DNA of 64,000 nt. Source: Terana coerulea (lineage: Eukaryota; Basidiomycota; Agaricomycetes; Polyporales; Phanerochaetaceae). Below are positions 10,686 to 22,101 of this stretch, one piece after another. The notes under the pieces were generated by a model, which was given only the letters and a program-made list of their open reading frames with translations, did not search any database and was not told the origin of the DNA. Numbering within the stretch: the first letter of the stretch is position 1; the number at the start of each line of letters is the position of its first letter. Location: NCBI GenBank assembly GCA_024811115.1, contig JAKOGH010000711.1, forward strand, positions 116,681 through 180,680. The letters are read 5' to 3'. The position numbers and the translations under genes were made by a program.

Positions 10686-13600
10686 ATGCTCGCCACGCTA
10701 GACGAAATCGGGAATGCATCCTTCGACTACGTCATAATCGGCTAGTTTTGTACTATTGTCTGAAGGCTTTATGCGTTCTAACGTAATTGGCTCATTGTCA
10801 GGAGGAGGAACATCTGGCCTTGTAGTAGCCGCTCGCCTCAGCGAAGACCCAGACGTTACCGTATGCGTCCTTGAAGCGGGGGGCGCAAATATTGATGATC
10901 CCGAGATATGTGAGCTTGAGTTACTCACAGATGTGCACAAGACTCTAACGTCACATTGTAGTAACCCCCGGTACTTTTGGGAAGATGCACGGGAATTCCC
11001 TGTACGACTGGGGACATCTAACTGTGCGCTGGCGTCGAGCATCCTGGTCCGCTGGCATTAACGGGTGAAACAGGCCAAGCAGAAGTTTGCAACAGATAGA
11101 GAATTTACTTGGGCAAGGTGAGCTGCTCGTTTAGTTGATACAGAGTGCGTGCACTTACGTTCGCCTGAACGATTACAGAGGTCGAGGTCTCGGCGGCTCG
11201 TCCTCTCTGAATTTCATGACCTGGAACAAACCCTCGGCCTCAGAAATAGACGGTATACCCTCCTATGAAATTGTATTGGACCCTCGATCTGACCGATGGC
11301 AGATATCGAACGGCTTGGCAACCCAGGCTGGAATTGGGAAAACTACCAGGAGTACGCGGCTCGTGTAGAACGGTACGCAGCGCTCTTGAACTTGTCCCCG
11401 AGATAAGGCGAGTTGACGCGGTAGGTCATTAGATTCATTGAACCAGACGCTGGAGTGAAAGCAAAGTTCAATCTGCCTTCCCACGAGGGCCTTGGCACGG
11501 ACGGTATAATCTTTGCCCCGTCATTCGTATACTTTATATTGAAGAATGAGTTCCAGGCGCGCTACCGCTTTCGTACCCGAAGACGATCAGCGACCTCGAG
11601 AGGCACGTGCAAGAGGTCAGCTGAAAAACCCCGCGTGCTACGACACACTAACCGCCTCATGAACCTATTCAGACATTCAAGAATGCCGGCTTATCGCAGG
11701 CGCCGAGTCCGGTATGTTCTACGGCGTATGCTGATCTCGCTAGCTAAACAGTTTGTAGTATAATGGCGACGTATGAGCCCTTCATTCGCCACCTCATTGG
11801 TATTAACTGCCCGCGTTTTAGCCCGCCGGATACCACTACGTCGTCAATAACCACGACCCAAAGACGACAACCAGGTCATACGCCGTGACGGTGAGTCGAC
11901 CGCTTTTATTGGACGGGGAGCCGTCAATGCATACTCGCCTTTCCGTCTTCGCAGGCCTACTACCTTCCATACAAGGACCGACCGAACTTCAAGATCCTCA
12001 CAGGGGCATATGTTAGCAAGATCCTCACGTTGAAGGCAGGCAAGGGATGCTGAATGCAACCGGAGTGGAGTTTGTCCACGCCGGTGCAACCAACTCCACG
12101 TTGTGCTCGCTAAAAGGAGGTTATCCTTGCCGCTGGGTATGTGCAATTACTCCCCCAATTCCGTTTCCTATCTCTTATTGTGTTATTAGAGCCCTCAAAT
12201 CCCCTCAAATCCTTGAACTCTCCGGCATCGGACGGCGAGATGTCCTTGAGAGTGCAGGCGTCGAGATCAAGATGGAGCTGCCGGGCGTGGGTGAGAATAT
12301 GCAAGAGCATCTATTGGGCGGCTTCGTATTTGGTATGCTGTCTTTATGATAGCCTGCACTTGCGACTGAATGCTTTCATAGAATTGAAGGACGAATGCGA
12401 TGTGCTGACATTTGATGTGCTCAAGACCCCGTCGACGCTACAAAAGCAGCTCGAGCTATAGTACGCACTACATCTTTTCTTTTTGGTGTCTGGCACTCCC
12501 TAATCTTTTGTTATTTACGTAGCAATGAGCAGCGCGAAGGCGCGCTCACGATGGGCCTCGTAAACTTCGCATTCCTGCCAGTCGACACGGTTTTCCTCCA
12601 ACGCAGACGCAATATACGCCAAAGTCAAAACGGACGTCAGCAACCTATTCGCACGGGGTATCTCCCGCGGTCTGCGGGAGCAGTACACGATTCAACTCGA
12701 ACGGCTGGAGCCAGGGAAAGGCCCGTCGGGCCCAGGTTGCGAGATCATCAGCATGTCGGGGATGCTCGGACCTCGTATGGCAACTCACTGGGAGCCATGT
12801 CTTAGAGTACGCGGCTAACGCAATTGCACAGTCGCTCCAGAGAAGGGGAAGAAGTACATCACGATGTGCTACGGAGCAAATCACACGTTCTCGCGTGGTA
12901 CCATCGTAAGTCGCACACCTACCATGGGATCGCACCCTGCTGATTGGTGTGCAGCACATCACGTCCAGCGACCCGTTACATCAGCCGGAGATTGACCCAC
13001 ACTACTTCGAGCGCGATGTTGGTGAGCCTTTGTGTGATGTCTCAGGCTCGATGGATGCCTGATGGACGCTACTTCCTCAGATCTTCAAATATTCCTAGAA
13101 ACTGCCAAGTTCGTTCGCAGAATTGCGCGTGAGTTCTCGCCTCTCAAGGACATAATTAGTACGTCCCCGTTTTAGTCTATAATGAAGCGGCGCTCATCGC
13201 GCCGTGCAGCTAGGGAAGTTGCGCCTGGCCCTGCGGTCGAGACAGATGAGCAGCTAGTCGGTTGGTGATTTTCCCCCAGCAATTTCGGCCGTCGTTAACG
13301 TACCCACGCGGTAGAGTTCATGAAGATGGCGTGTGGGAAGTACATGGCGTATGTAGGCTTCTCGCGAAACCTGCAGGTCCGCACCTCTCATCATAACGTA
13401 GATTCATGCGGCACTTGTTCCATGCTGCCGTTAGAGAAGGGCGGTGTGGTAGACCCTACGCTGAAGGTTTGTGTGGCTCGTTCTTTCGTTGTCTACACAT
13501 GACGTGCTAATGTCTGCCCCTATGCAGGTTTACGGTACAAACAACCTCCGGGTCGTCGACTTGTCTATTTTACCCCTACATTTCGCGTCACATACTCAAG

Positions 13601-13815
13601 GTCAATATTTAGTCGTTCTCTGCTCATTTAGGGCGAATCTCATTCAATGGCGCTCCAGCGACTGTGTACACCTTGCCGAGCAAGGTATGTTACGAAACAC
13701 TTGTGCTACGTCAAGTAACATGCTGAGCATGCGCTGATGCACCCACTTTCCAGCTGCCGATATTATTAGGGGTCGATTCCGAACCCCAAAGAGTGGATAC
13801 TGCTATGCATTCTAA
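10686..13815 (+). CDS. GMC oxidoreductase, aryl-alcohol-oxidase-like, with several one-base shifts
   Basis: FAD-dependent alcohol oxidase/dehydrogenase family. The start gives MLATLDEIGNASFDYVIIG, then GGGTSGLVVAARL and VLEAGG (FAD-binding Rossmann), GRGLGGSSSLNFMTW (GMC signature 1), GALKSPQILELSGIG (signature 2), and near the end WHSCGTCSML and FASHTQ holding the catalytic His pair. About sixteen introns of 45-65 bp can be placed. Five sites need a one-base change, or in one case two, to keep frame: 12044-12046 (G run), 12101-12114 (two), 12591-12594 (T run), 13335-13337 (G run) and about 13674. Motifs and splice phases resume exactly after each. No signal peptide precedes the FAD domain, unlike secreted aryl-alcohol oxidases. 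The first intron seems to use a GC donor (10741). It is either a young pseudogene or an intact gene with assembly errors; I favour the latter. Confidence 0.8.
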
Positions 13816-14325
13816 CTATAGATGCAAAAGCCCGAATGTGTTCCAATGTCATGTAGTACATCGTCGAGGTCGGTTTCCGTGGGACTTATTAACGCTGATT
13901 CCTAGAAACAGCTCGATGGGTGCAGTGTTTGTTTCGTACAAGAGCACATCTTACAGTGTGTATAGCGTATATCATGCGGTGGCGTACATATGCGGGCACT
14001 AAGCTATTCAATTATATCTTCACATACCCACGAACGGTTCAGGCCGGCAGACGGCAAGAAGCGCACGTCGTGCGTTGACCAATTACGGCAAGCGGAAGCC
14101 TGTGATCCTAACAAATGCAAACAAGCGAGACTGTTACGGCCCGACACACCTTACGCTCACCGTGCAGTAATGAACCACTCAGCCGGACGGCTTGACGGAT
14201 ATAACACACCCTGATAGTTTGCGCGCGCGGTAAGCAATGTCATTCCAAATCTTCCTAGGAACCTGCCGGCAGGACACGGCCGAGACACATCATCGTTATC
14301 GTACAAAACCCTTCGGTTGCCCCAC

Positions 14326-14592
14326 CTATTCGCAAGTCTGTAGATGAGAACAAGACCAAGCTTTCAGTTTCTATCATGAGTCAAGGAAATGGAGGCTTAC
14401 GCCGTTGAGCAAGGTGATAATACCAAGATTTGTGGGGGTGCCTGTGCAGGTGGTTCCAGCCGGGCAAGCGGCTCCAATAGTTTCGCCATCGATTTCGAGG
14501 CAGAGCTCAGTCCCGGCCTGGGGCAAGGGCGCAGGAATGGCAACGGAGCACGTCGCCGCGGCGGCAAGAATAGCGAGAAGAGTGAACTTCAT
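14326..14592 (-). CDS. Small secreted cysteine protein, tandem copy 1 (67 aa)
   Basis: No family recognised. Two exons: 14401-14592 and a 12-nt last exon 14326-14337 (Thr-Cys-Glu-stop), with a 63-bp intron beginning GTAAGC. The N-terminus MKFTLLAILAAAATCSVA is a signal peptide, followed by IPAPLPQ. The mature part has four Cys (about residues 31, 43, 49 and 66), so two disulfides are possible. It is predicted extracellular. The last Cys is supplied by the tiny final exon, an arrangement shared with the copies at 17.5 and 20.4 kb. A 5' UTR intron (14593-14657) abuts the ATG, and a TATA box lies near 14744-14752. Such short secreted cysteine proteins in fungi can be effector-like, but function is unknown. 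Confidence 0.75.
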
Positions 14593-14657
14593 CTGTAAGA
14601 GTGCGGGAAAATACAGTCAGTGAAGTACATTCATGGCGGGGCAAACATAACATACAC
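14593..14657 (-). other. 5' UTR intron directly abutting the start codon (copy 1)
   Basis: On the minus strand GTGTATGTTATG begins the intron and CTCTTACAG ends it right before ATGAAG. The same layout is found in the other two tandem copies (17831-17899 and 20699-20762), which supports it as a real intron rather than chance. Confidence 0.65.
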
Positions 14658-14743
14658 TGAGAGATGAAATGCGGGTTGTTGAGAAGCTCTTGACTCGAAA
14701 GCGACACCGGAAGTGCTGCTGCTGAGTACCTTGCGTATGTCGG

Positions 14744-14752
14744 CCTTTTATA
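14744..14752 (-). promoter_or_regulatory. TATA box, secreted protein copy 1
   Basis: Minus strand TATAAAAGG inside TTGCGTATAAAAGGCC, upstream of the 5' UTR intron. The matching element is at 17985-17993 for copy 2 and, as TATAAAGG, at 20849-20856 for copy 3. Conservation among the three copies supports it. Confidence 0.65.
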
Positions 14753-17529
14753 CGCAAGGCAGGCCACTGATTTACAACAACCGTGCAAGCTGAGCACCAC
14801 CTTATGGTAACCTGTGATGTCATACGCGATACCAGGGTACGAAGTTTACAGCTTATTTTAGTAGCTGTGTCGGCTCGCGAAGCTGCACGTGCCGTCTGTC
14901 TGTATTGAGAAAGGCAGGGAAGTGGGCTGCGGTCCAAACACAATGAGCATAACTGAAGGGCTGTTGACTATGAGGGAGTGAGATTTCGTGGAGCGGACGC
15001 ACCAGCAGTACATGGCGAAGCAGTTCTAGTGTATCCGCTTTCAAGGACTGGGAAAACGGCTTGTTCGCCGTGTCTTCCAGTCGTCACACGGATCATGATT
15101 CGACTGGAACGTGGGTGAGCAGTCTGGGCATTGAGAACTGAGTGCTTTACGGCAGTACGACACGCAGCGAACCGGATCAAGGGCGAAGTATTCTCGGGAA
15201 TGCGCGAGAGAATCAGCTTCCTTTCTAGCAGAAGAGAAGAGGGTCATTCACTTAGCTTGAGTCAAAGCGACGTCGGTATTACTTCCGTGGCGTCCGAAAC
15301 CCTGATTGGGTTACACATGTGGCAACGTACAGACTTCCCAGCATGGGGTCTGTTAGTACACACTTTTCACACTCTTTGTTGCGGGCGCCAAGTGGTTCAT
15401 AACCGAGCTCTAATTCATCCCGTCAGCCATTGCCTAAAAATCAGGAGATTTGTTTGCATTGCAGCTTTTTAGACCTGACGAGCAGACTTCAACAGGGAGG
15501 TATGTGGACCAACACGAGCGACGAGGGATTTATTATTTCCATACAGGTGTTTCAGGACCTCAGCGTTTGCCCTAGTTGTACAAATGATATTGACACCACG
15601 GTTACATCAGCTCTACGCTGCGGAAAGTCGTGAGCCGCCATAGAACCGCGGAAACGTGGACAGAACTCATACCCATGCTATATTTATGTGGTTTCACGGC
15701 CTACAGTTGGCCCTGCCGTCTCTCGGCACCTGGTCCGTCCTCGTTCAACTCGTTCAGTTGGCTATGACCATCTCCAGCGACCCCCTTCTTCATTGCCGGC
15801 ACTAGTAGCGCACGGATTCGCCTTCCGTCGGATATTTTCCTCCTCCTCTTGGCCCTTGCTGCTTCGCACCCACACCGTACGTCTTCGCCTAATTCCCGCG
15901 ACCACTGCCCGTGATCATGCTTATTCTCCCCTAGGCCGGCGTCCCTTCCTGGCTCCCGGCATTGTCCTCGACTTCGCTTAACGGTTGAGTAGCTGACATC
16001 CATGCTTCAATAAATGTCTCAGCCCCATTAAATTCGAACTGGCTCCTCATATCGGTGCCGCCGAACGTGGCGAATGCTGGTAATTCAAAAAAAGAGTGAC
16101 ACGGTGCGAGTGTATTGTTCAAAATACGTGGGAGCTTCTGCAGGGACTTCCGGCGCCCAATAGGTCCTCTGCCACAGAGAAGGGTGAGTTATCATCTAAA
16201 GAGCAGGCTATTGCTAAGAGTGCGACTCACATCCCAGTGTCTCATCCTTGTTCACTGATTTTTGAGCGCGATTATCAAGGCGTCCAGGGGCACGTACAGC
16301 GAGCTGGAGGTATTCCAACCATTTTCATGCCCCGAAGTCAGCGGCGACGCCGGCGCTGGAGAAGCTGTGCATTGTAACTGCAGGAGCGAAGGGAAGCTGC
16401 TAACCTAGATTCAAGCTAGTTAGACTGTCTGTAAGGCAAAGCCATAGCATGCGACATACTTGAGACTTGAGCCTAATCTACCCACAGTTGCGACATGCAC
16501 CCTCCTAAGGCCTTCGAGATCTGGTTCGTTCTCAGCTGACTCGGTTAAGACAACGTCACGCCTCGCATATATTTGCAAGACATACATTGTGTCGTCTGAG
16601 GCTTGGCGTCTTCAGTGGCTTGAAGCGAGCAGGCATGTGTCGATGCCCACTCTCGTTGTCGTCGTAGAGGCGTCAATATCAACGTTCCACGCACGAGAGC
16701 TTCCGGATAATGAGTAGGTGACACATTAAGTGGAGAGTAAGCCTTAGGTCTGCTATGCTCGAATGAAACACAGCAACGAACGTCAAGAGCAAAATACGGA
16801 AAGTGAGGGAGGCGGAGCGTCGCGGTCAAAGTTTTGAAGTTGGTAGTCAGCTGCGCTCAGTGACATAGCCTGTGACGCGTGATGTCATACAACGGCGCTT
16901 GTCACTCCTCTTGTACTCGCTTGAGTCATATCCATCTCCAACCAACCTCCAAGGCAGACATGATTCACGCCGAAGAGAAACGTGTACGTGCTTGCTATGC
17001 TTCTCGTGCAAGGGGTCTCGCGCTGATACGACGCTTGCAGTCATGAGCTGACAAGTTGAAACTTGAGAAGTCCGTTGTGATGTGCTGCGGAGCCCACTAT
17101 ATAAGTACACCTGATTTTTTTTTCTTGCGCAGCGCGATTGCGGACACGATGCCGTTGCTATCCTTTCTGTCAAACGATAGACTTAGCAGTCGTTCGCGTC
17201 AAAGAGTTAGAGATAGCATAACAGCTAAACGCGCGCGGCGTGCCTAGATCCCCTTATGGGAAGCAAAGGCTTCTGATCATAACAGATCCAAACAAAGCCT
17301 GGCCCAGGTACAGGTATCGGGCAGGCGCTTACGAAGCCACTGCAACTCTGTGCATTCGGTAACGCCCATATGTTACTTTAGCAACTTGATTCAGATTCTC
17401 AGAGTTCCACCACGGCGTCACTCTTGTGCGCGCATTCATTTCATTCCTAGGAACCGGCCGGCAGAAGACTCATCGCGACTATCGTACAAAATCCGCCCTA
17501 CATCTCACATAGCACTTTCCTTTGCCTGC

Positions 17530-17830
17530 TTAGGCGCAAACCTAAAACATAAAATGATTAAGTACATGTAAGCTATCATGGTGGAGAGCAGATGCTTACG
17601 CCAGTCGATGTCACTATAGTGCCTCCCGGGATCGTTTCGGTCGTGGTCGTGCCGCCCGTCGTATCGCAGGTCAACTCAACGACAGTGCAAGAGTCAGCGA
17701 CTACAGAGTTGCCATCGATGGTTGTGTCAACGACGGTGCAGGGAATGCCTATTGCCTGAGGCGAGGGTGCAGGCGTGGCGACAACACAGGCGACAGCGGC
17801 AGCAACAGCGATGAAAAGCGCAAACTTCAT
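17530..17830 (-). CDS. Small secreted cysteine protein, tandem copy 2 (80 aa)
   Basis: Paralogue of the gene at 14.3 kb. Exon 1 is 17600-17830 and exon 2 is 17530-17541 (Val-Cys-Ala-stop), with a 58-bp intron beginning GTAAGC. The signal peptide MKFALFIAVAAAVACVVA is followed by TPAPSPQ. The mature part has four Cys (about residues 31, 48, 55 and 79) and a Thr-rich stretch (GGTTTTETIPGG) open to O-glycosylation. A 5' UTR intron ends at the ATG, and a TATA box is at 17985-17993. Frame is intact. Function unknown; predicted secreted. Confidence 0.77.
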
Positions 17831-17899
17831 CTGTCAGATTGCCATGTACGTTCGTTAGTAAAGGAAGCCTTTGATTGACACAGTAGCAAAGACATACAC
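17831..17899 (-). other. 5' UTR intron abutting the start codon (copy 2)
   Basis: Minus strand GTGTATGTC to CTGACAG, then ATG. Position and donor match copy 1. Confidence 0.62.
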
Positions 17900-17984
17900 T
17901 GTGAGATGTTTTACTGCTGTTGAGGAGCTGGACAGGTGAAAGTGACACTGGCTGTGCCGCTGATGAGCTTGCTGCACTGGTACG

Positions 17985-17993
17985 CCTTTTATA
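17985..17993 (-). promoter_or_regulatory. TATA box, secreted protein copy 2
   Basis: Minus strand TATAAAAGG within TTGCGTATAAAAGGCG, matching the copy 1 promoter nearly base for base. Confidence 0.62.
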
Positions 17994-20373
17994 CGCAAGT
18001 GAAGTCGATGATCTCCGATGGCCGTGCGTTGATTTGCTCGTGTTTTTGCTTCCTCGACGTCAGTCATGATGTCAGGGCGTAGAGTGTATGGCTTGCATTG
18101 AAAGCCACGCCGACTCACGAAGCTAGGTGTGCTGGACATTCACACCGGCAGAAAAGGGAACCCGAGCTGCGGTATCAATACATTGAGCATAAATTGAAAT
18201 AATACTGACTGCGCAGGTTGAGTATTCCCAGAGAATGTACCTACCAGTAATACAAGGCAACACCGGTGTGGTGTACCCGGTTACAAGGGCTGGGAGAACA
18301 CCTTGCCTGCCATGCCTTTTGGTGAGTCCTACGAACCAAGGCTAATATTCCCTCGGATGTAAACTTTGTGCACGCCAGCAAGACTTGATGACCTACAGAA
18401 GTTCTTCATGAGACGGATACAGTGATGTTCAACATTGATATGACTTACAGTGGAGACGCGTCATCTCCGCTGACATACCGCCATCCAGGTGAACGTAGGG
18501 TATTTGAGGCAGCATGGCTCGACGGAGTTTCTACAGCCACAGCCAAATAAAATCTGGCACTCAGAACAAACTGAGTTCTTAGGTGATGACCCACAGCAGA
18601 GCGGGCCATGTGATGCAACTTCTCGGAAGTGCGCGCCACGAGGACAAGCTTCCTGTCCGGCAGATGGGAAGAGACTCAATTCAGTTAGGTTGAGTCTAAA
18701 CGACAGCCAGAAAGATTCTGTGATTTCCAAAGCACTGTTCAAGGATTGTGATCAGAAGGGCGAACATTTACATGCGAAGAGTGTACTCTCGTGCTCATCT
18801 GTTGAAACAATGAATATGTGCATCGTGCAGGCTGTAATTCGGCTTTACTGTTACTACCAGGAAAGCAAAGGGTTAGCAATCACTATAGTTGCACAACATG
18901 GCTGAGAAGGACAGACTTCAATCAGAAAACCATCGGCGAGTGTGTGGGCCGATGTATTTATGGCAATCATCCCATGGATGTGAGACAAGCGGCGTAGTTG
19001 TTCCAGGACAGTTTGTCAGAGAATATACAAGGTTTTGCTCCCGTTGTATAACATACATCCACCTAGGGTATCTAACAACGTTAGCTCTTCGCCACGGGAT
19101 GTCATGAGATGATGGACGGTGGAAACGTACACAAACCCAGTACCCAATGCTGTGTGCGCGATTCCACGTCCCAAAGTTGGCTGTTGTTCCCGACAACGTC
19201 CGTTCCCGCTCAACTCGTTTAGCCGGCTCTCGCCTTCCTCGACTACCTTCGTCTTGTGCCGTGAGATCTTCTTGCCCTCCTTTCCGCGCGACGGTTCGTT
19301 TCCGTCTTCATTCCAGTCACTGCACAGCTCAGCGTACTTTCTGCGTCCATTATACTACCACCAGATACCTTCATGGCGTCTATCTATGCCTCGATCTCAA
19401 TTGCTCTCGGGGCATTCTTTCCAGGTCTTGCTGTCACGGTCGAGGCTGTGAGATCACTGTCGTCTTACGCCGCGTCAGCGCGCATATCAGGGCTCATAGC
19501 CCTACTTGCATTAATATACAGTCTGTGTGCGTGAGCTGGCATGAGCACTCGCAGACTGCTTGAGCGGCGACCGCCTCTTCCATGTTTTCATCGAGGCAGT
19601 CGCAGTGAAAAGCAAGGGGCGCTAGCTTATGCTGCGGTGGATAAACGCTGACGTCATTTATGGCGCTTATCATTTTCGGATAGTCCCGCCCTGCCAGTCA
19701 TTGCTCAATCCTTGGCCGCGGACCCCGAGGAGGTTGCACTCTGTCTCGCACACCGTGAGTGCATGTACGTCACACTCACTGCGTTGCTGTTGAGCGCTGA
19801 ACGTCAGGTCACCACTATGCAACAGACTTATAGCTTTCTATGCTTCCTTCGTTTTTTGCATTGCTTTACTTACATGATGCAACTCGCCCAGTGTGCAAGA
19901 CCAATCAATGCCAGGCTCGCCCTCAACTGCTTAGACCTGGAAATTGTTGTGGATGCAATGCGCGCTTGAGGCTACAGGTAAATATGTGCCAAAATATATG
20001 GCTGCAAGGTGATTGTTGGCATGAACATAGGTACTACTGAAGGACCTGATAGGGCCGCGATGTCACGAGTTGCAATGTCAGCAAGCGCACTGTCTTATTA
20101 TGGTAAGCGGCAGCCTCCGATTTAAACACTTGTAAACAAGGTGCGGCTCATGCTGCAGGAAAGCTCTATCTACAAAGAACGGCCGCACCACTACATTCCT
20201 TACCATCCTCATTAAACACAGCTCAAGGCGCGCTTCCACGGAACCAGCACAGCCACTCGTTGCGCGCGCATTCATATCATTCCAAATCTTCCTAGGAACC
20301 TGCCGACAGAAGACATCATCGCTATCGTACAAAGCCCGTCATACACATCATATAATACCCTCTGTTATGCCAT

Positions 20374-20698
20374 TCAGGTGCAACGCTGTAATGCGAACAA
20401 GCAAAATAAATCTCTGGCTTTACTATGCGATGGAGAACGAAGGCTTACACCGGATGTCAGAGCCACGGTCAGGGTGCCGAACAACGGAATGTTGATTGAT
20501 GCAGTCCCAGCGGCTGTGGTGGCAGCGCAGGTCCTCGTACAAGCGACAAAACCACCCCCTGTAATCGGGGCGGTGACAGTGGCGCCTGCGAACGTAATCG
20601 CGATATTTTCGCAAGGGCTACCCGCCGCCTGAGGGGGAGGGCGTGGCTACGACGCAAGCGACTGCGGCAGCGACGGCAGTGAGGAGAGTGAACTTCAT
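20374..20698 (-). CDS. Small secreted cysteine protein, tandem copy 3, one-base shift after signal peptide
   Basis: Third paralogue. Exon 1 is 20449-20698 and exon 2 is 20374-20385 (Arg-Cys-Thr-stop), with a 63-bp intron beginning GTAAGC. The signal peptide MKFTLLTAVAAAVACVVA is intact. Read literally, the frame hits a stop soon after, at GGG-TAG. One fewer base in the five-base run at 20633-20637 restores a frame with PQAAGSPC, three further Cys (four in all) and the correct phase at the final splice, giving 86 aa. The downstream family pattern is fully preserved, so I read this as a homopolymer error or a very recent lesion. TATA box at 20849-20856. Confidence 0.65.
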
Positions 20699-20762
20699 CT
20701 GCGAAGATGCCGAGAAGGCTTTGTTAGCGAAGGACATAGCTGATAGAATGACAATAGCGTAC
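20699..20762 (-). other. 5' UTR intron abutting the start codon (copy 3)
   Basis: Minus strand GTACGC to TTCGCAG, then ATG. Same place as in copies 1 and 2. Confidence 0.58.
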
Positions 20763-20848
20763 ATTGGAAGATGTGTTCGGAAGTATTGAGAAGCTGTTTA
20801 CTGAAGCGACACTGGAGGTGCTGCTGCTGAGTACGCAGCGAAAGTTGG

Positions 20849-20856
20849 CCTTTATA
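20849..20856 (-). promoter_or_regulatory. TATA box, secreted protein copy 3
   Basis: Minus strand TATAAAGG, in the same position relative to the gene as the TATAAAAGG of copies 1 and 2. Confidence 0.55.
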
Positions 20857-22101
20857 CCGAAGCCCAGCCGCTGAACTTCGGCGTCCTTGAGGTCCGCGGC
20901 TATGATTTGGATACCTCTGAGGTCAGGTGATGTCAAGAGTGGGCGAAGGGCCCACTCTAAGAGCTGCGCTGATTCCTCGAGACTAACGACGCCGCCAGTG
21001 TACGATGGAAGAGGCAGAGAATCAAACCAGGCCCCAGGCACGTTGAGCATAATGGAAAGGTGGCTGACAGTATGCACCCAAAACTCTATGGAAGTGTTAG
21101 CACCAGCGTAGAAAGGCAGAGCTGCGCCTTCCTTAGTGCACTGCTCGCAAGGAAAGCAAACTGCCCGTTGTGTATTCCACTCATCAGGCGGGATACAAGC
21201 GGATCTGGAGCGTGGGTTAACTGCCCGCACATAAGCTATAGAATTCGAGACTTTACCAAAGACTGCTTGGCGGAGCGGGCGAACCAAAGTGCCACATATT
21301 GCAAGGCTCATGCGTCGCATAGCTTATTCGCCAATGTATCTTGAGCGGTCCTGTCGCCACCGGAGGTCAGATACAGCATGCGTCCATACGCGTTACGTGG
21401 CAGTTGCTGAGCACTGAGTACAGACTCACCACTAGAAAGGTTATCCCACTATTCCACAGGAGGGCGCTTCTGGTCGCCTGCATTTTCGGAACTGTCCACC
21501 GCGAGCACGCGCATTTTCTCCAACAGGCGGCATCGGACAACGGTCCATCCAATCAGGGTGAGTCACGGTGACAGCAATTGCATATCTGTGGCGTCCGCAA
21601 CCCAAATAAAGTTACGGGAAACGAAGTATATCTGACACCTGGAAGATTTACGTAAGTGAATTCGGTTGGTATGCGCAGTGTACTACCGCGCTCACCAATG
21701 TGGGTACTGAGCATTTTTAACTGATGTATTTCCTGATCTACAATCTAATTTGTCGGGCAAGCGTCAGTACTCGAATAATAGCGTGCGGACCATGGTTGTG
21801 TGGAAGTCGAATGGAATGAAGGCAGGGAAGGTATTCCAAACTCCATTAGGGGTATGTGGATCTGTGCAGCAACGCATCTCCCCCATCATCACACGTCCGT
21901 GCGACAAGCGGTGCGTTGGGCTAGGAACATCTGTCAGAGAACCTCAACGTTTCGCATTAGCTGCATGTTTACGTGGACATGTGCTACTTGGGGGAGTACG
22001 GCTCTACATTGCAGGGTGGTCATGAGGTATGGTAAAGCGAAGACGTAAACGAAAAGCGTACCTGTGCTATGATTATGCGGGTTTCCGGCCAAGAGTGGGC
22101 C

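Larger units (their letters stand above)
14240..17300. repeat. Tandem segment unit 1 (about 3 kb)
   Basis: Approximate bounds. Landmarks shared with units 2 and 3: the 3' flank word CTAGGAACCTGCCGGCAG (14259-14276), the secreted-protein gene and promoter, and a GAGCATAA block near 14943. Landmarks shared with unit 2 only: a segment near 15210-15270 (CAGCTTCCTTTCTAGCAGA against CAAGCTTCCTGTCCGGCAGA) and a pyrimidine-rich block at 15730-15960 matching about 19195-19330. Divergence is substantial, so the duplication is old. Confidence 0.6.
17430..20200. repeat. Tandem segment unit 2 (about 2.8 kb)
   Basis: Approximate bounds. It begins with the CCTAGGAACCGGCCGGCAG 3' flank at 17447-17465 and carries secreted-protein copy 2. 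Its distal part (18960-19020, GACAAGCGGCGTAGTTG and TTTGTCAGAGAA) matches unit 3 at 21900-21945 (GACAAGCGGTGCG and CTGTCAGAGAA). Confidence 0.58.
20270..22050. repeat. Tandem segment unit 3 (about 1.8 kb, shorter)
   Basis: Approximate bounds. It begins with CTTCCTAGGAACCTGCCGAC (20288-20307), carries copy 3, a GCATAATGGAAAGG block near 21046 and the CTGTCAGAGAA block near 21935. It lacks most of the middle spacer present in units 1 and 2. It ends close to the 3' end of the APN1 gene. Confidence 0.55.

Noticed and set aside
10686..13815. Calling the GMC gene a plain pseudogene
   Set aside because: All lesions are single-base changes in short runs, while every active-site motif and splice junction is kept; assembly error fits better, so I left it as a CDS with the shifts noted.
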